This document shows positions 54,069 through 62,044 of a DNA stretch of 64,000 nt, piece by piece (position 1 is the first letter of the stretch; every line of letters starts with the position of its first letter). The notes beneath the pieces were generated by a model. The model ran no database searches and was not told where the DNA came from. It saw only the letters and a list, made by a program, of their open reading frames with translations. The stretch is from Candidatus Rokuibacteriota bacterium (GTDB lineage Bacteria; Methylomirabilota; Methylomirabilia; Rokubacteriales; CSP1-6): positions 1-64,000 of the forward strand of contig JAUSJX010000065.1 of NCBI GenBank assembly GCA_030647435.1. The letters are read 5' to 3'. A program made the translations under genes and the position numbers.

Positions 54069-55016
54069 GTGTTTCGCTACTCGCTCCAGCGCCTGCTGCT
54101 CGTCCTGCCGACGCTGTTCCTGGTTTCGCTCTTCGTCTTCGCCATCGTCCGGGCCATTCCCGGCGACGTCGTGGACATGATGCTGGAGCAGTTCCAGTAC
54201 GGCAAGAGCGCCGACGAGCTGCGGGCGCGCCTGGGCCTCGACCGGCCGCTGGCGGCGCAGTACGTCACCTGGGCCTGGCAGGTCCTCCGCGGCGATCTCG
54301 GCACGAGCCTCTGGACCAACCGCCCTGCCGCCCTGGACATCGCCGCGCGCTTCCCCGTGACGATGACGCTGTCGCTCCTGTCCATCGCCATCTCGCTGGC
54401 GATCGCGCTGCCCGTCGGCATCCTCGCCGCCGTGCGCCAGGACTCCCGCGCCGACTACGCCGCCCGCTCCTTCGCCGTGGGCGCCCTGTCGGTGCCCAAC
54501 TTCTGGCTTGGGACGCTCATCGTCGTGCTGCCGTCCTACTACTTCCACTGGGCGCCGTCCATCGGCAGCTTCACGTCCTTCGCGGAGGGCTGGTACGCCT
54601 ACCTCGGCCAGTTCCTCCTGCCGGCCCTCTGTCTCGGCGTGGCGCAGGCGGGGATCATCATGCGCATGACGCGGGGGATGATGCTCGAGGTGCTGCGGCA
54701 GGACTACGTCCGCACGGCGCTCGCCAAGGGCCTGGGCGGGGCCGCGGTGGTGCTGGGACACGCGCTCCGCAACGCGGCGATCCCCATCGTCACCGTCATC
54801 GGCGGCCAGATGCCGTTCTACTTCGGCGGCTCCATCATCATGGAGCACATCTTCGGCCTGCCGGGCATGGGCAGCTTCGTGCTCGAGGCCATCAGCCGCC
54901 GCGACTACCCCGTCATCCAGGCCGTCAACCTCTTCGTCGCCGCCCTCGTGGTCCTCTCGAACCTTCTCGTGGATCTCTCGTATGGCGCGCTGGACCCGCG
55001 CGTCAGGCAGGACTAG
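54069..55016 (+). CDS. Peptide ABC transporter permease, DppB type
   Basis: The 315-residue permease starts at GTG 54069, 3 bp after the binding-protein stop. It has the N-terminal MFRYSLQRLLLVLPTLF helix, GLDRPLAAQYVTW, six helices, the EAA-type loop LRQDYVRTALAKGLG and the C-terminus ALDPRVRQD. It pairs with the DppC-type protein that follows. No ATPase gene is within the window. Confidence 0.93.
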   Translation: MFRYSLQRLLLVLPTLFLVSLFVFAIVRAIPGDVVDMMLEQFQYGKSADELRARLGLDRPLAAQYVTWAWQVLRGDLGTSLWTNRPAALDIAARFPVTMTLSLLSIAISLAIALPVGILAAVRQDSRADYAARSFAVGALSVPNFWLGTLIVVLPSYYFHWAPSIGSFTSFAEGWYAYLGQFLLPALCLGVAQAGIIMRMTRGMMLEVLRQDYVRTALAKGLGGAAVVLGHALRNAAIPIVTVIGGQMPFYFGGSIIMEHIFGLPGMGSFVLEAISRRDYPVIQAVNLFVAALVVLSNLLVDLSYGALDPRVRQD

Positions 55017-55022
55017 CGCGCC

Positions 55023-55853
55023 GTGTGGACCTTCGTCAGGCGGAAGCCGCTGGGAGCCGCGGGCGGGCTCGTGCTCGCCGGCATGCTCGCGCTGGCTCTC
55101 CTGGCCGAGCGCGTCACCCCGTACGGCTACGACGAAGCCGACATCTTCTCCCGGCTCAAGGCGCCGAGCCAAGCGCACTGGCTGGGCACGGACAATCTCG
55201 GCCGCGACCTCCTCTCGCGCGTGATCTACGGCGCCCGGGTCTCTATGGCGGTGGGCTTCGGCGGCGTGGTGGTGGGTCTCCTGCTCGGCACGGCCGTCGG
55301 GCTCGTGTCGGGCTACTTCGGAGGCCGACTCGATCTCGTCCTCCAGCGTGTCGTGGACGCCTTCATGTGCTTTCCGCTGCTCCTGGTGGCGCTCACCATC
55401 ATGGCGCTCCTGGGCCCCGGGCTCGGCAACGTGATCCTGACGCTCGGCCTGGTCCTGGGCGTCCGCGACTCGCGCGTCATCCGGAGCGCCGTGCTCTCGG
55501 TCAAGGCGCACCTCTACCTGGAAGCGGCGCGCGCGCTCGGCGCGGCGCACGCGGCCATGATCGGCCGCCACGTCCTGCCCAACATCCTTGCGCCGATCAT
55601 CATCCTGGGCACGGTGAATCTGGGCGCCATCATCCTCACCGAAGCGGCGCTGTCCTTCCTGGGTTTCGGCGTGCCGCCCCCGCGCCCGTCCTGGGGCGGC
55701 ATGCTCTCCGGGGCGGGCTTGGTCCACATGCTCCGCGCTCCCTGGCTTGCCCTCTGGCCCGGCGTCGCGCTCTCGCTCGCCGTCTTCGGCGCCAACATGC
55801 TGGGAGACGCTCTCAGGGATCTGCTCGACCCTCGGCTTCGGGGCAGCCGCTAA
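55023..55853 (+). CDS. Peptide ABC transporter permease, DppC type
   Basis: GTG 55023 gives 276 residues. It has the N-terminal helix, HWLGTDNLGRDLLSRVIYGARVS, the EAA loop LEAARALGAAHAAMIGRHVLPN, the last helix with LSFLGFGVPPPRPSWGGML and the ending DALRDLLDPRLRG. This is the full-length counterpart of the gene interrupted at 1-681. Confidence 0.94.
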   Translation: MWTFVRRKPLGAAGGLVLAGMLALALLAERVTPYGYDEADIFSRLKAPSQAHWLGTDNLGRDLLSRVIYGARVSMAVGFGGVVVGLLLGTAVGLVSGYFGGRLDLVLQRVVDAFMCFPLLLVALTIMALLGPGLGNVILTLGLVLGVRDSRVIRSAVLSVKAHLYLEAARALGAAHAAMIGRHVLPNILAPIIILGTVNLGAIILTEAALSFLGFGVPPPRPSWGGMLSGAGLVHMLRAPWLALWPGVALSLAVFGANMLGDALRDLLDPRLRGSR

Positions 55854-55863
55854 GCCCAGTCGG

Positions 55864-55891
55864 GTGACACACTCCGTCGCCGGGGTGTCGC
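55864..55891 (+). promoter_or_regulatory. Dyad upstream of the pilin sigma54 promoter, possible enhancer
   Basis: GTGACAC (55864-55870) and GTGTCGC (55885-55891) form an imperfect dyad about 120 bp before the sigma54 promoter, the position expected for a PilR/NtrC-type enhancer. The remaining part of the 197-bp gap has no gene. Confidence 0.35.
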
Positions 55892-56004
55892 GGGCGGTCC
55901 ACCCCCACAGGGATGGCGAGCCCCAGGCCGCGCTCCAGTTTTAGGGGGCCTTCTAGAACGGCCACTTACAGCTCGATTCCAGTGTCGGCTGGGGTGGTCC
56001 CGCG

Positions 56005-56020
56005 TGGCATCGGCCTTGCT
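56005..56020 (+). promoter_or_regulatory. Sigma54 promoter (-24/-12) of the type IV pilin operon
   Basis: TGGCATCGGCCTTGCT has GG (56006-56007) and GC (56018-56019) with 10 nt between. The same TGGCAT and TTGCT ends occur at 39584-39599. Transcription is expected near 56031, 20 bp before ATG 56051. Pilin genes under PilR and sigma54 are well known. Confidence 0.78.
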
Positions 56021-56040
56021 ATGTCTCCAGTAGGAGACAT
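56021..56040 (+). promoter_or_regulatory. Perfect inverted repeat at the predicted transcription start
   Basis: ATGTCTCC (56021-56028) and GGAGACAT (56033-56040) are exact inverted repeats around AGTA. The site starts directly after the -12 element and covers the predicted start point, so it could be a repressor operator or a 5'-end hairpin holding the GGAG. Confidence 0.5.
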
Positions 56041-56050
56041 ATAGATACCC

Positions 56051-56518
56051 ATGAACAGACTGATACGAGGCATCAGGATCTCCAGAAGCCAGGCGGGCTT
56101 TACCCTGGCCGAGCTCCTGGCCGCCGTCTTCGTCATCTCTCTCGGGCTGGTGGCGGTCGGGGCGGGCTTCGCCACGGCCATCCAGGGCGTCGAGACGAGC
56201 CGCCAGCAGACGACGGCGACCTTCCTGGCCGAGCAGCGCCTCGAGCAGGTCCGCGCGACGGCCCTCGGCAACTCGCTGGTCGCGTGCATGGGCTTCGCGA
56301 ACATCACGGCGGCGTGCTTCCCCGCCCAGGCGTACGCCAGCATCACCAACGCGCCCGGCTACCGCTCAACCGTCACGATCACCGACTACATCGTCAACGG
56401 CAATATCGCGCGCAAGCGGGTGGACGTCGAGGTCTTCTACCGGCCGATCGTGGCCTGGGGCGTGCTCACCGCCGAGCGCAGCGTGCGCCTGTCCACTCTC
56501 GTCGCGAACCACACATGA
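56051..56518 (+). CDS. Type IV minor pilin, PilV-like
   Basis: The 155-residue prepilin has a basic leader ending in Gly16 and the prepilin peptidase site G-FTLAELL, with Glu5 of the mature protein present. A hydrophobic helix (AAVFVISLGLVAVGAGFATAI) follows. Three Cys occur in the globular domain. It is the first gene of the operon and overlaps the PilW-like gene by 4 bp. It should be processed by PilD and join the pilus tip complex or a related secretion pseudopilus. Confidence 0.85.
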   Translation: MNRLIRGIRISRSQAGFTLAELLAAVFVISLGLVAVGAGFATAIQGVETSRQQTTATFLAEQRLEQVRATALGNSLVACMGFANITAACFPAQAYASITNAPGYRSTVTITDYIVNGNIARKRVDVEVFYRPIVAWGVLTAERSVRLSTLVANHT

Positions 56519-57165
56519 GCCCCCGCGTCGCGGTCTTGCGGGACGAGCGTGGCTTCACCCTGGCCGAGATGCTCGTGGTCTGCGCCCTCCTCGGGACCGT
56601 GATGGCCGGCGTGCTGAGCCTCGTGATGGTCGGCCAGCAGAGCGCCACGGCCACCGCGAACAAGGTCGACGCGCAGGCGAACGCGCGCATGGGCATCGAG
56701 CGCATCATCGGAGAGATTCGCGAGGCCGGCTATCTGCCGCAGGGGCCTCAGTGCCCCACGGCGCCGACGACGCCCTGCCCCCCCTACAACTACGCCTTCC
56801 CCGCGATCACCGCCCAGACCGCCACGGCGCTGACCGTCCAGAACGACTGGAACGCCGACAATGTGATCCAGGCGGCCGCCGTGACCGATCCGATCAGCGG
56901 GGCGACGCGGGGGGAGCAGGTCGTCTATTCCTTCGCCTCGGGCCAGCTGCGCCGGCAGGAGATCGGCGTCGATGGCGCGGCCGTCCCGCTGGCGGCCGGC
57001 ATCATCGGCCTGACCTACACCTATCTCGACCAGAACAACGCCGTCACGGCCACGGCCGCCAACATACGCACCGTGACGATCACGCTGACGACCCAGCAGA
57101 GCGCGGGCCAGCCGCAGGTGACGATGGTGCACCGCGTGCGCCTGCGCAACCGCCCGACCTCGTGA
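56515..57165 (+). CDS. Type IV minor pilin, PilW-like
   Basis: ATG 56515 overlaps the previous stop; 216 residues. The cleavage site is DERG-FTLAEMLVV with mature Glu5, followed by a hydrophobic helix. The segment NARMGIERIIGEIREAGY is typical of PilW. The globular domain is mostly beta (VVYSFASGQLRRQEIG, VTITLTTQQ). The last codons (MVHRVRLRNRPTS) are repeated at 58716-58757 as a duplication scar. Confidence 0.85.
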   Translation: MSPRVAVLRDERGFTLAEMLVVCALLGTVMAGVLSLVMVGQQSATATANKVDAQANARMGIERIIGEIREAGYLPQGPQCPTAPTTPCPPYNYAFPAITAQTATALTVQNDWNADNVIQAAAVTDPISGATRGEQVVYSFASGQLRRQEIGVDGAAVPLAAGIIGLTYTYLDQNNAVTATAANIRTVTITLTTQQSAGQPQVTMVHRVRLRNRPTS

Positions 57166-57175
57166 GGACCTGACC

Positions 57176-58669
57176 ATGACCCATCCGGGAACCGTGCTGC
57201 GCGACCAGCGAGGGGTGGCCCTGCCGCTCGCCCTGATCTCGCTGCTCATCCTGACCATGCTGGTGCTGACGGTGCTCAACCTGGGCGCCGTCGAGCCGCA
57301 GATATCCAAGAACCTCTCGGACACGGCGCGGGCGCGGCACATGGCCGAGGCCGGCATCGAGTGGGCCTTCGACTGCCTCGCCGACCAGGACCCGAATGCG
57401 TTCTTCGCCGGCCCCGACGGCATCCAGGACAACACCGACGACCAGCTGGCGACGCCGGTGGCGGGACAAAACGTGGCCGCCCGGATGGACGCCACCTTCT
57501 GTCTCAACTCGCCGCCTCCCGGCGCGCTCCCCGGGCTCACGACCGCCGCCGGCACGTTCGCGGTGGCGATTCGCAATGACTCGATCGCCGCCCAAGGGCC
57601 CTACGCGGGCGACCAGATCCTGACGGGCCAGGCGGTCGACGGCGGCGGCAAGTACGCCGACACCAACGGCATCGTCATTCTTACGGCGACCGGCACTTTT
57701 GGAACGGCCACGCGCCAGGTCACGGCGGTGATCCAGCGCAATACGCTGTCGATCAACGCCGCGGTAACCTTGCCGGGCTTCCAGGCCGACACCTACATCC
57801 AGAGCGTCGGCAACCAGACCATCGACGGCCGCGACTGGCTCCGGACCGACGACGACGACGACGCCCCGACCGGGACCGGGCCGATGCGCTTCGGGATCGT
57901 CACGCAGCCCGGCGTTCAGGCGAACCTCGGCGTCACCTACGAGTCACGGGCCGAGAGCGCCTTCAACAACGTGCCCAAGCAGGAAACAGTGCAGGGCAAG
58001 AGCCAGGTCAACGGCTTGCTCACCACGGGGCTGAGCGCCATCGCCCCGGACGGCTCCCTCACCCCGACCGCCATGCAGAACTTCCTCACCAAGCTGGCGG
58101 CCAACCCGGCCACGACGGTCATCCAGAGCAGCATGGCCTGCCCGCTGGTCCTGACCGGCGCCGTGGGCTCGCCCAGCGCTCCGACGCTCTCGACGGCCGG
58201 CAGTGGGTGCCCGGGGAACCCGCCGGTAGGGCAGACGCTCAACCTGGGCTCGCCCGCCGACCCCAAGCTCGTCTACTTCCGCGGCCAGCTGGACACCTCC
58301 TCGACCTTCACGGGGCTCCGCCTCAACGGCACGGTCAGGGGCGCGGGCATCCTCGTCGTCGAGGACGGCGACCTGTCGGTCAATACCTCGGGCGGCGGGC
58401 TCAACATCAACGGGCGCAACGTGAACTTCTACTGGGACGGCATCGTGATCGTGACGGGGCGCTATGTCGGCACGGGCTTCCGGCCCGGCAGCAAGACCGA
58501 GATCCGCGGGGCCTTCATCGCCAACGAGACCGTCGGGACCGAGGCCAATGGCTACTTCGAGTTCCTGACCCAGGCGAATAGCCTCGCGCTCAGGAACAGC
58601 ACCCAGAACATCAACATGGCGCTGCGTGCCGCCTACAACCAGCGCATCATCAGCTGGCGCGAGAACTGA
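57176..58669 (+). CDS. PilX-like minor pilin/adhesin, duplicate copy 1
   Basis: The 497-residue protein has a short N-terminus (RDQRGVALPLAL) and one hydrophobic helix (about 12-36, LALISLLILTMLVLTVLNLG). SDTARARHMAEAGIEWAFD follows. This is the class III signal-like entry of PilX proteins, which lack the Glu5 FTLxE pattern. The large C-terminal part is unusually long for PilX and rich in Gly, Thr and Asn strands (VGNQTIDGRDWL, GGGLNINGRNVNFYWDG, VTGRYVGTGF), suggesting a beta-helical surface domain. An Asp run (TDDDDDAP) could bind calcium. ATG 57176 is 10 bp after the PilW stop. Confidence 0.85.
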   Translation: MTHPGTVLRDQRGVALPLALISLLILTMLVLTVLNLGAVEPQISKNLSDTARARHMAEAGIEWAFDCLADQDPNAFFAGPDGIQDNTDDQLATPVAGQNVAARMDATFCLNSPPPGALPGLTTAAGTFAVAIRNDSIAAQGPYAGDQILTGQAVDGGGKYADTNGIVILTATGTFGTATRQVTAVIQRNTLSINAAVTLPGFQADTYIQSVGNQTIDGRDWLRTDDDDDAPTGTGPMRFGIVTQPGVQANLGVTYESRAESAFNNVPKQETVQGKSQVNGLLTTGLSAIAPDGSLTPTAMQNFLTKLAANPATTVIQSSMACPLVLTGAVGSPSAPTLSTAGSGCPGNPPVGQTLNLGSPADPKLVYFRGQLDTSSTFTGLRLNGTVRGAGILVVEDGDLSVNTSGGGLNINGRNVNFYWDGIVIVTGRYVGTGFRPGSKTEIRGAFIANETVGTEANGYFEFLTQANSLALRNSTQNINMALRAAYNQRIISWREN

Positions 58670-58670
58670 C

Positions 58671-58767
58671 GTGCGCGACTACTCGCTCCTCTTCGGTCTG
58701 GCCGCCCTGGGTTTGATGGTGCACCGCGTGCGGCTGCGCAACCGCCCGACCTCGTGAGGATCTGATC
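58671..58767 (+). pseudogene. Duplication scar: head of the lipoprotein gene joined to the tail of pilW
   Basis: From 58671 the sequence copies the start of the lipoprotein gene (GTGCGCGACTACTCGCTCC for ATGCGCGACTACTCGCTCC at 60263). At GAT (58715-58717) it switches to the pilW tail (ATGGTGCACCGCGTGCG, as at 57124) and ends with its TGA and spacer. Neither half is functional. It fixes the junction of the tandem duplication. Confidence 0.88.
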
Positions 58768-60261
58768 ATGACCCATCCGGGAACCGTGCTGCGCGACCAG
58801 CGAGGGGTGGCCCTGCCGCTCGCCCTGATCGCGCTGCTCATTCTGACCATGCTGGTGCTGACGGTGCTCAACTTGGGCGCCGTCGAGCCGCAGATATCCA
58901 AGAACCTCTCGGACACGGCGCGGGCGCGGCACATGGCCGAGGCCGGCATCGAGTGGGCCTTCGACTGCCTCGCCGACCAGGACCTGAATGCGTTCTTCGC
59001 CGGCCCCGACGGCATCCAGGGCAACACCGACGACCAGCTGGCGACGCCGGTGGCGGGACAAAACGTGGCCGCCCGGATGGACGCCACCTTCTGTCCCAAC
59101 TCGCCGCCTCCCGGTGCGCTTCCCGGCCTCACGACCTCCGCCGGCACGTTCGCGGTGACGATTCGTAACGACTCGATCGCCGCCCAAGGGCTCTACGCGG
59201 GCGACCAGATCCTGACGGGCCAGGCGATCGACGGCGGCGGCACGTACGCCGACACCAACGGCATCGTCATTCTCATGGCGACGGGCACTTTCGGGACGGC
59301 CACGCGCCAGGTCACGGCGGTGGTAAGCCGCAACAGCTTGTCGATCAACGCCCCGGTATCCTTGCCGGGATACCAGGCCGACACCTACATGCAGACCGTC
59401 GGCAACCAGACCATCGACGGCCGCGACTGGCTCCGGACCGACAACAACAGCGCCGCCCCGGCCGGGATCGGGCCGATGCGCTTCGGGATCGCCACCCAGC
59501 CCGGCGTTCAGACGAACCTCGGCGTCACCTACGAGTCACGGGTCGAGAGCGCCTTCGACACCGTGGCCAAGCAGAACACCGTGCAGGGCAAGAGCCAGGT
59601 CGACGGCTTGCTCACCACGGGGCTGCCCGCCATCGCCCCGGACGGCTCCCTCACCCCGACCGCCATGCAGAACTTCCTCAACAAGCTGGCAGCCAACCCG
59701 GCCACGACGGTCATCCAGAGCAGCATGACCTGCCCGCTGGTCCTGACCGGCGCCGTGGGCTCGCCCAGCGCTCCGACGCTCTCGACGGCCGGCAGTGGGT
59801 GTCCGGGAAACCCGCCGATAGGGCAGACGCTCAACCTGGGCTCGCCTGCCGACCCCAAGCTCATCTACTTCCGCGGCCAGCTGGACACTTCCTCGACCTT
59901 CACGGGGCTCCGCCTCAACGGCACGGTCAGGGGCGCGGGCATCCTCGTCGTCGAGGACGGCGACCTGTCGATCAATACCTCGGGCGGCGGTCTCAGCATC
60001 CAGGGCCGCAACGTGGACTTCTATTGGGACGGCATCGTGATCGTGACGGGGCGCTACATCGGCACCGGCTTCCGCGCCGGGAGCAACGTCGAGATCCGCG
60101 GCGCCTTCGTGGCCAACGAGGCGATCTGGAACGAGACCAACGGCTACTTTGAGTTCCTGACCCAGGCCAACACCCTGGCGCTCCGGAACAGCACCCAGAA
60201 CATCAACACCGCCCTCCGGGCGGCGTACAACCAGCGCATCATCAGCTGGCGCGAGAACTGA
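58768..60261 (+). CDS. PilX-like minor pilin/adhesin, duplicate copy 2
   Basis: The protein has the same length (497) as copy 1 with an almost identical first 75 residues. Differences cluster in the middle and C-terminal domain. TDDDDDAPTGTGPM becomes TDNNSAAPAGIGPM, so the Asp run is lost, and TVGTEANGYF becomes AIWNETNGYF. Both copies keep the helix and the MAEAGIEWAFD block, so both should be inserted. The divergence pattern suggests the exported domain has changed while the pilus-core part stayed constrained. The lipoprotein gene follows 1 bp later. Confidence 0.85.
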   Translation: MTHPGTVLRDQRGVALPLALIALLILTMLVLTVLNLGAVEPQISKNLSDTARARHMAEAGIEWAFDCLADQDLNAFFAGPDGIQGNTDDQLATPVAGQNVAARMDATFCPNSPPPGALPGLTTSAGTFAVTIRNDSIAAQGLYAGDQILTGQAIDGGGTYADTNGIVILMATGTFGTATRQVTAVVSRNSLSINAPVSLPGYQADTYMQTVGNQTIDGRDWLRTDNNSAAPAGIGPMRFGIATQPGVQTNLGVTYESRVESAFDTVAKQNTVQGKSQVDGLLTTGLPAIAPDGSLTPTAMQNFLNKLAANPATTVIQSSMTCPLVLTGAVGSPSAPTLSTAGSGCPGNPPIGQTLNLGSPADPKLIYFRGQLDTSSTFTGLRLNGTVRGAGILVVEDGDLSINTSGGGLSIQGRNVDFYWDGIVIVTGRYIGTGFRAGSNVEIRGAFVANEAIWNETNGYFEFLTQANTLALRNSTQNINTALRAAYNQRIISWREN

Positions 60262-60262
60262 C

Positions 60263-61018
60263 ATGCGCGACTACTCGCTCCTCTTCGGTCTTGCCGCGCT
60301 CGGTCTGATCGTCGGCTGCCAGCAGGCTCCGGCGCCCCAGCGGCCGGCCGCGACGCCGCAGGTGTCGCCGGCGGCGGTCGCGCGTGGGGAAGCCGACCAG
60401 CTCATGGAGCGCGGCGAATACGGGAAGGCGGCCGGCAAGTACCAGGATGCCGTCGCTCTCGAGCCCGACGACATGGCGCTGCGCTTCGCCCTCGGCACCG
60501 CGTACTCCCATCTCGGCAGGCGCGCCGAGGCGGCCGAGCAGTTCCAGTGGGTGGCGAAGCGCGGCGATCCTGGCCAAGACTACCACCGCGCCGCGCGCCA
60601 GTGGCTGGTCAGCGCCGGTATGCTCCCGGACGGGCGGACCGCGTCCACGGGGACGGATGGCGCCGGCGAGAGCCAGGCGCAGCAGCCGACCAAGGGCAAG
60701 GTCGCGGGCCCTCTCGAGTGGCCCGGCGTGAACTCGCGGGAGCGGCTGATCAAGGTGCGCGTCACGCTCACCGGTGACGACGATGCCACGAAGTCCGTGA
60801 ACCTCTCGCGACCATTCCGACTGGGCGAGCGCTACGAGTTCCGCGACTTGGCGCCCGGTAAGTACCGGCTCGTCGCCAAGGCCGAGGACGGCGCTCCCGC
60901 CCTGGAGTTGTGGAACCAGAACGTGACCGTCGAGGCTGGGCAGGTGACCCAGCTGCCGCTCTCGGCGACCAACAGCAAGGTCACGCCCGACCAGTTCCCG
61001 GGGCCCGCGCCGAAGTAG
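60263..61018 (+). CDS. TPR-containing lipoprotein, pilin operon
   Basis: The 251-residue protein has a lipoprotein signal with lipobox LIVG-C19. A Pro-rich spacer leads to a short TPR pair (about 38-105: ARGEADQLMERGEYGKAAGKY, ALRFALGTAYSHLGRRAEAAE). The C-terminal beta domain (about 150-235: LIKVRVTLTGDDD, YEFRDLAPGKYRLVAKAEDG) looks like a carboxypeptidase-regulatory or Ig-like fold. It is probably a periplasmic or outer-membrane partner of the pilus system, similar in place to PilF/PilW assembly lipoproteins. Confidence 0.8.
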   Translation: MRDYSLLFGLAALGLIVGCQQAPAPQRPAATPQVSPAAVARGEADQLMERGEYGKAAGKYQDAVALEPDDMALRFALGTAYSHLGRRAEAAEQFQWVAKRGDPGQDYHRAARQWLVSAGMLPDGRTASTGTDGAGESQAQQPTKGKVAGPLEWPGVNSRERLIKVRVTLTGDDDATKSVNLSRPFRLGERYEFRDLAPGKYRLVAKAEDGAPALELWNQNVTVEAGQVTQLPLSATNSKVTPDQFPGPAPK

Positions 61019-61060
61019 CGAGATTGCCCTTCCGGTGGGCCGGGGCTAAGATCGGGCCCC

Positions 61061-62044
61061 GTGAGCCCTCGTCCCGGCCCCGATCTGCTCCTCCAGATGT
61101 ACGCGACCATGCTGCGCATCCGCCGCGCCGAGGAGCGCGCGCGTGAGCTCTACGCGGCGGGGCGCATCCCGGGGTTCATCCACCTCTCGATCGGCCAGGA
61201 AGCCGTCGCCGCCGGCGTCTGCGCGCCGCTCCAGCGCGACGACTATCTGCTCTCGACCCACCGCGGCCACGGGCACCTCATCGCCAAGGGCGGCTCGCTG
61301 CGCGGTTTCATGGCGGAGCTCTACGGCAAGGCCACCGGCTGCTGCAAGGGCAAGGGTGGCTCTATGCACATCGCCGACGCGTCCGTGGGTTACCTGGGCG
61401 CCAACGGCGTCCTGACTTCGGGCTGCGTGCTGGCGCCCGGCGTGGGGCAGTCGATCCAGATGCGCGGGACAGACCAGGTCGCCGTGACGATCTTCGGCGA
61501 CGGCGCCGCCAACCGGGGGCCCTTCCACGAGGGCGTCAACCTTGCGGCCCTGTGGAAGGTGCCGGTGGTCTTCGTCTGCGAGAACAACTTCTGGGCGTCG
61601 ACGACCGCCCATGACCTGTCGACCGCCGGCGGCAGCATCGCGGCGCGGGCGGCGGGCTACGGCATCCCGGGCGCGACCGTGGACGGCAACGACGCGCTCG
61701 CCGTCTACCTTGCAATGGAAAGCGCGGTTGCTCGCGCCCGAGCCGGGGAGGGGCCGAGCCTGATCGAGGCACGCACCGTCCGCTTCATGGGTCACTTCGA
61801 AGGCGACCCTCAGGGCTACCGCTCGCGCGGTGAGGTCGAAGGCGGCCGCCAGCGCGATCCCATCGCGCGGCTGCGGGCCCACCTCGAGGAGGCAAAGCTC
61901 CTCGACGCCGCGCACGCGGCCCGCGTGGCGGCGGCCGTCGAGGCGGAAGTCCAGGACGCCGTGGACTTCGCCGAGTCGAGCCCGCTGCCCGCGCCGGAGG
62001 ACGCGCTCCAGGATCTCTTCGTCCACTATCCCTGGAGCGATTGA
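61061..62044 (+). CDS. Thiamine-diphosphate dehydrogenase E1 alpha subunit (PDH/acetoin type)
   Basis: GTG 61061 gives 327 residues. It has GRIPGFIHLSIGQEAVAAG, DYLLSTHRGHGHLIAKG, GKGGSMHIAD and the ThDP/Mg motif GDGAANRG...NN (ending CENNFWA). The phosphorylation-loop analogue is FMGHFEGDPQGYRS. The size and pairing with a separate beta subunit match acetoin or branched-chain type E1 rather than E. coli AceE. It decarboxylates a 2-oxoacid or acetoin. No E2 or E3 gene is seen before the next minus-strand gene. Confidence 0.92.
   Translation: MSPRPGPDLLLQMYATMLRIRRAEERARELYAAGRIPGFIHLSIGQEAVAAGVCAPLQRDDYLLSTHRGHGHLIAKGGSLRGFMAELYGKATGCCKGKGGSMHIADASVGYLGANGVLTSGCVLAPGVGQSIQMRGTDQVAVTIFGDGAANRGPFHEGVNLAALWKVPVVFVCENNFWASTTAHDLSTAGGSIAARAAGYGIPGATVDGNDALAVYLAMESAVARARAGEGPSLIEARTVRFMGHFEGDPQGYRSRGEVEGGRQRDPIARLRAHLEEAKLLDAAHAARVAAAVEAEVQDAVDFAESSPLPAPEDALQDLFVHYPWSD

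Larger units (their letters stand above)
57124..60307 (+). repeat. Tandem duplication, two units of 1592 bp
   Basis: Unit 1 (57124-58715) and unit 2 (58716-60307) each contain the last 42 bp of the PilW gene, a complete 497-codon pilX-like gene and the first bases of the lipoprotein gene. Corresponding positions are exactly 1592 bp apart, with no indels in the coding part. The two proteins differ at roughly one residue in eleven. Confidence 0.9.

Noticed and set aside
53139-55727. An 862-codon minus-strand frame opposite the second peptide transporter
   Set aside because: Low-complexity His/Arg/Glu-rich sequence, antisense to three clear ABC transporter genes.
57176-60261. The pilX pair as a collapsed assembly of strain variants
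   Set aside because: The two copies are joined by a precise scar of both flanking genes and differ throughout, which a simple mis-assembly would not create; read checks are still advised.
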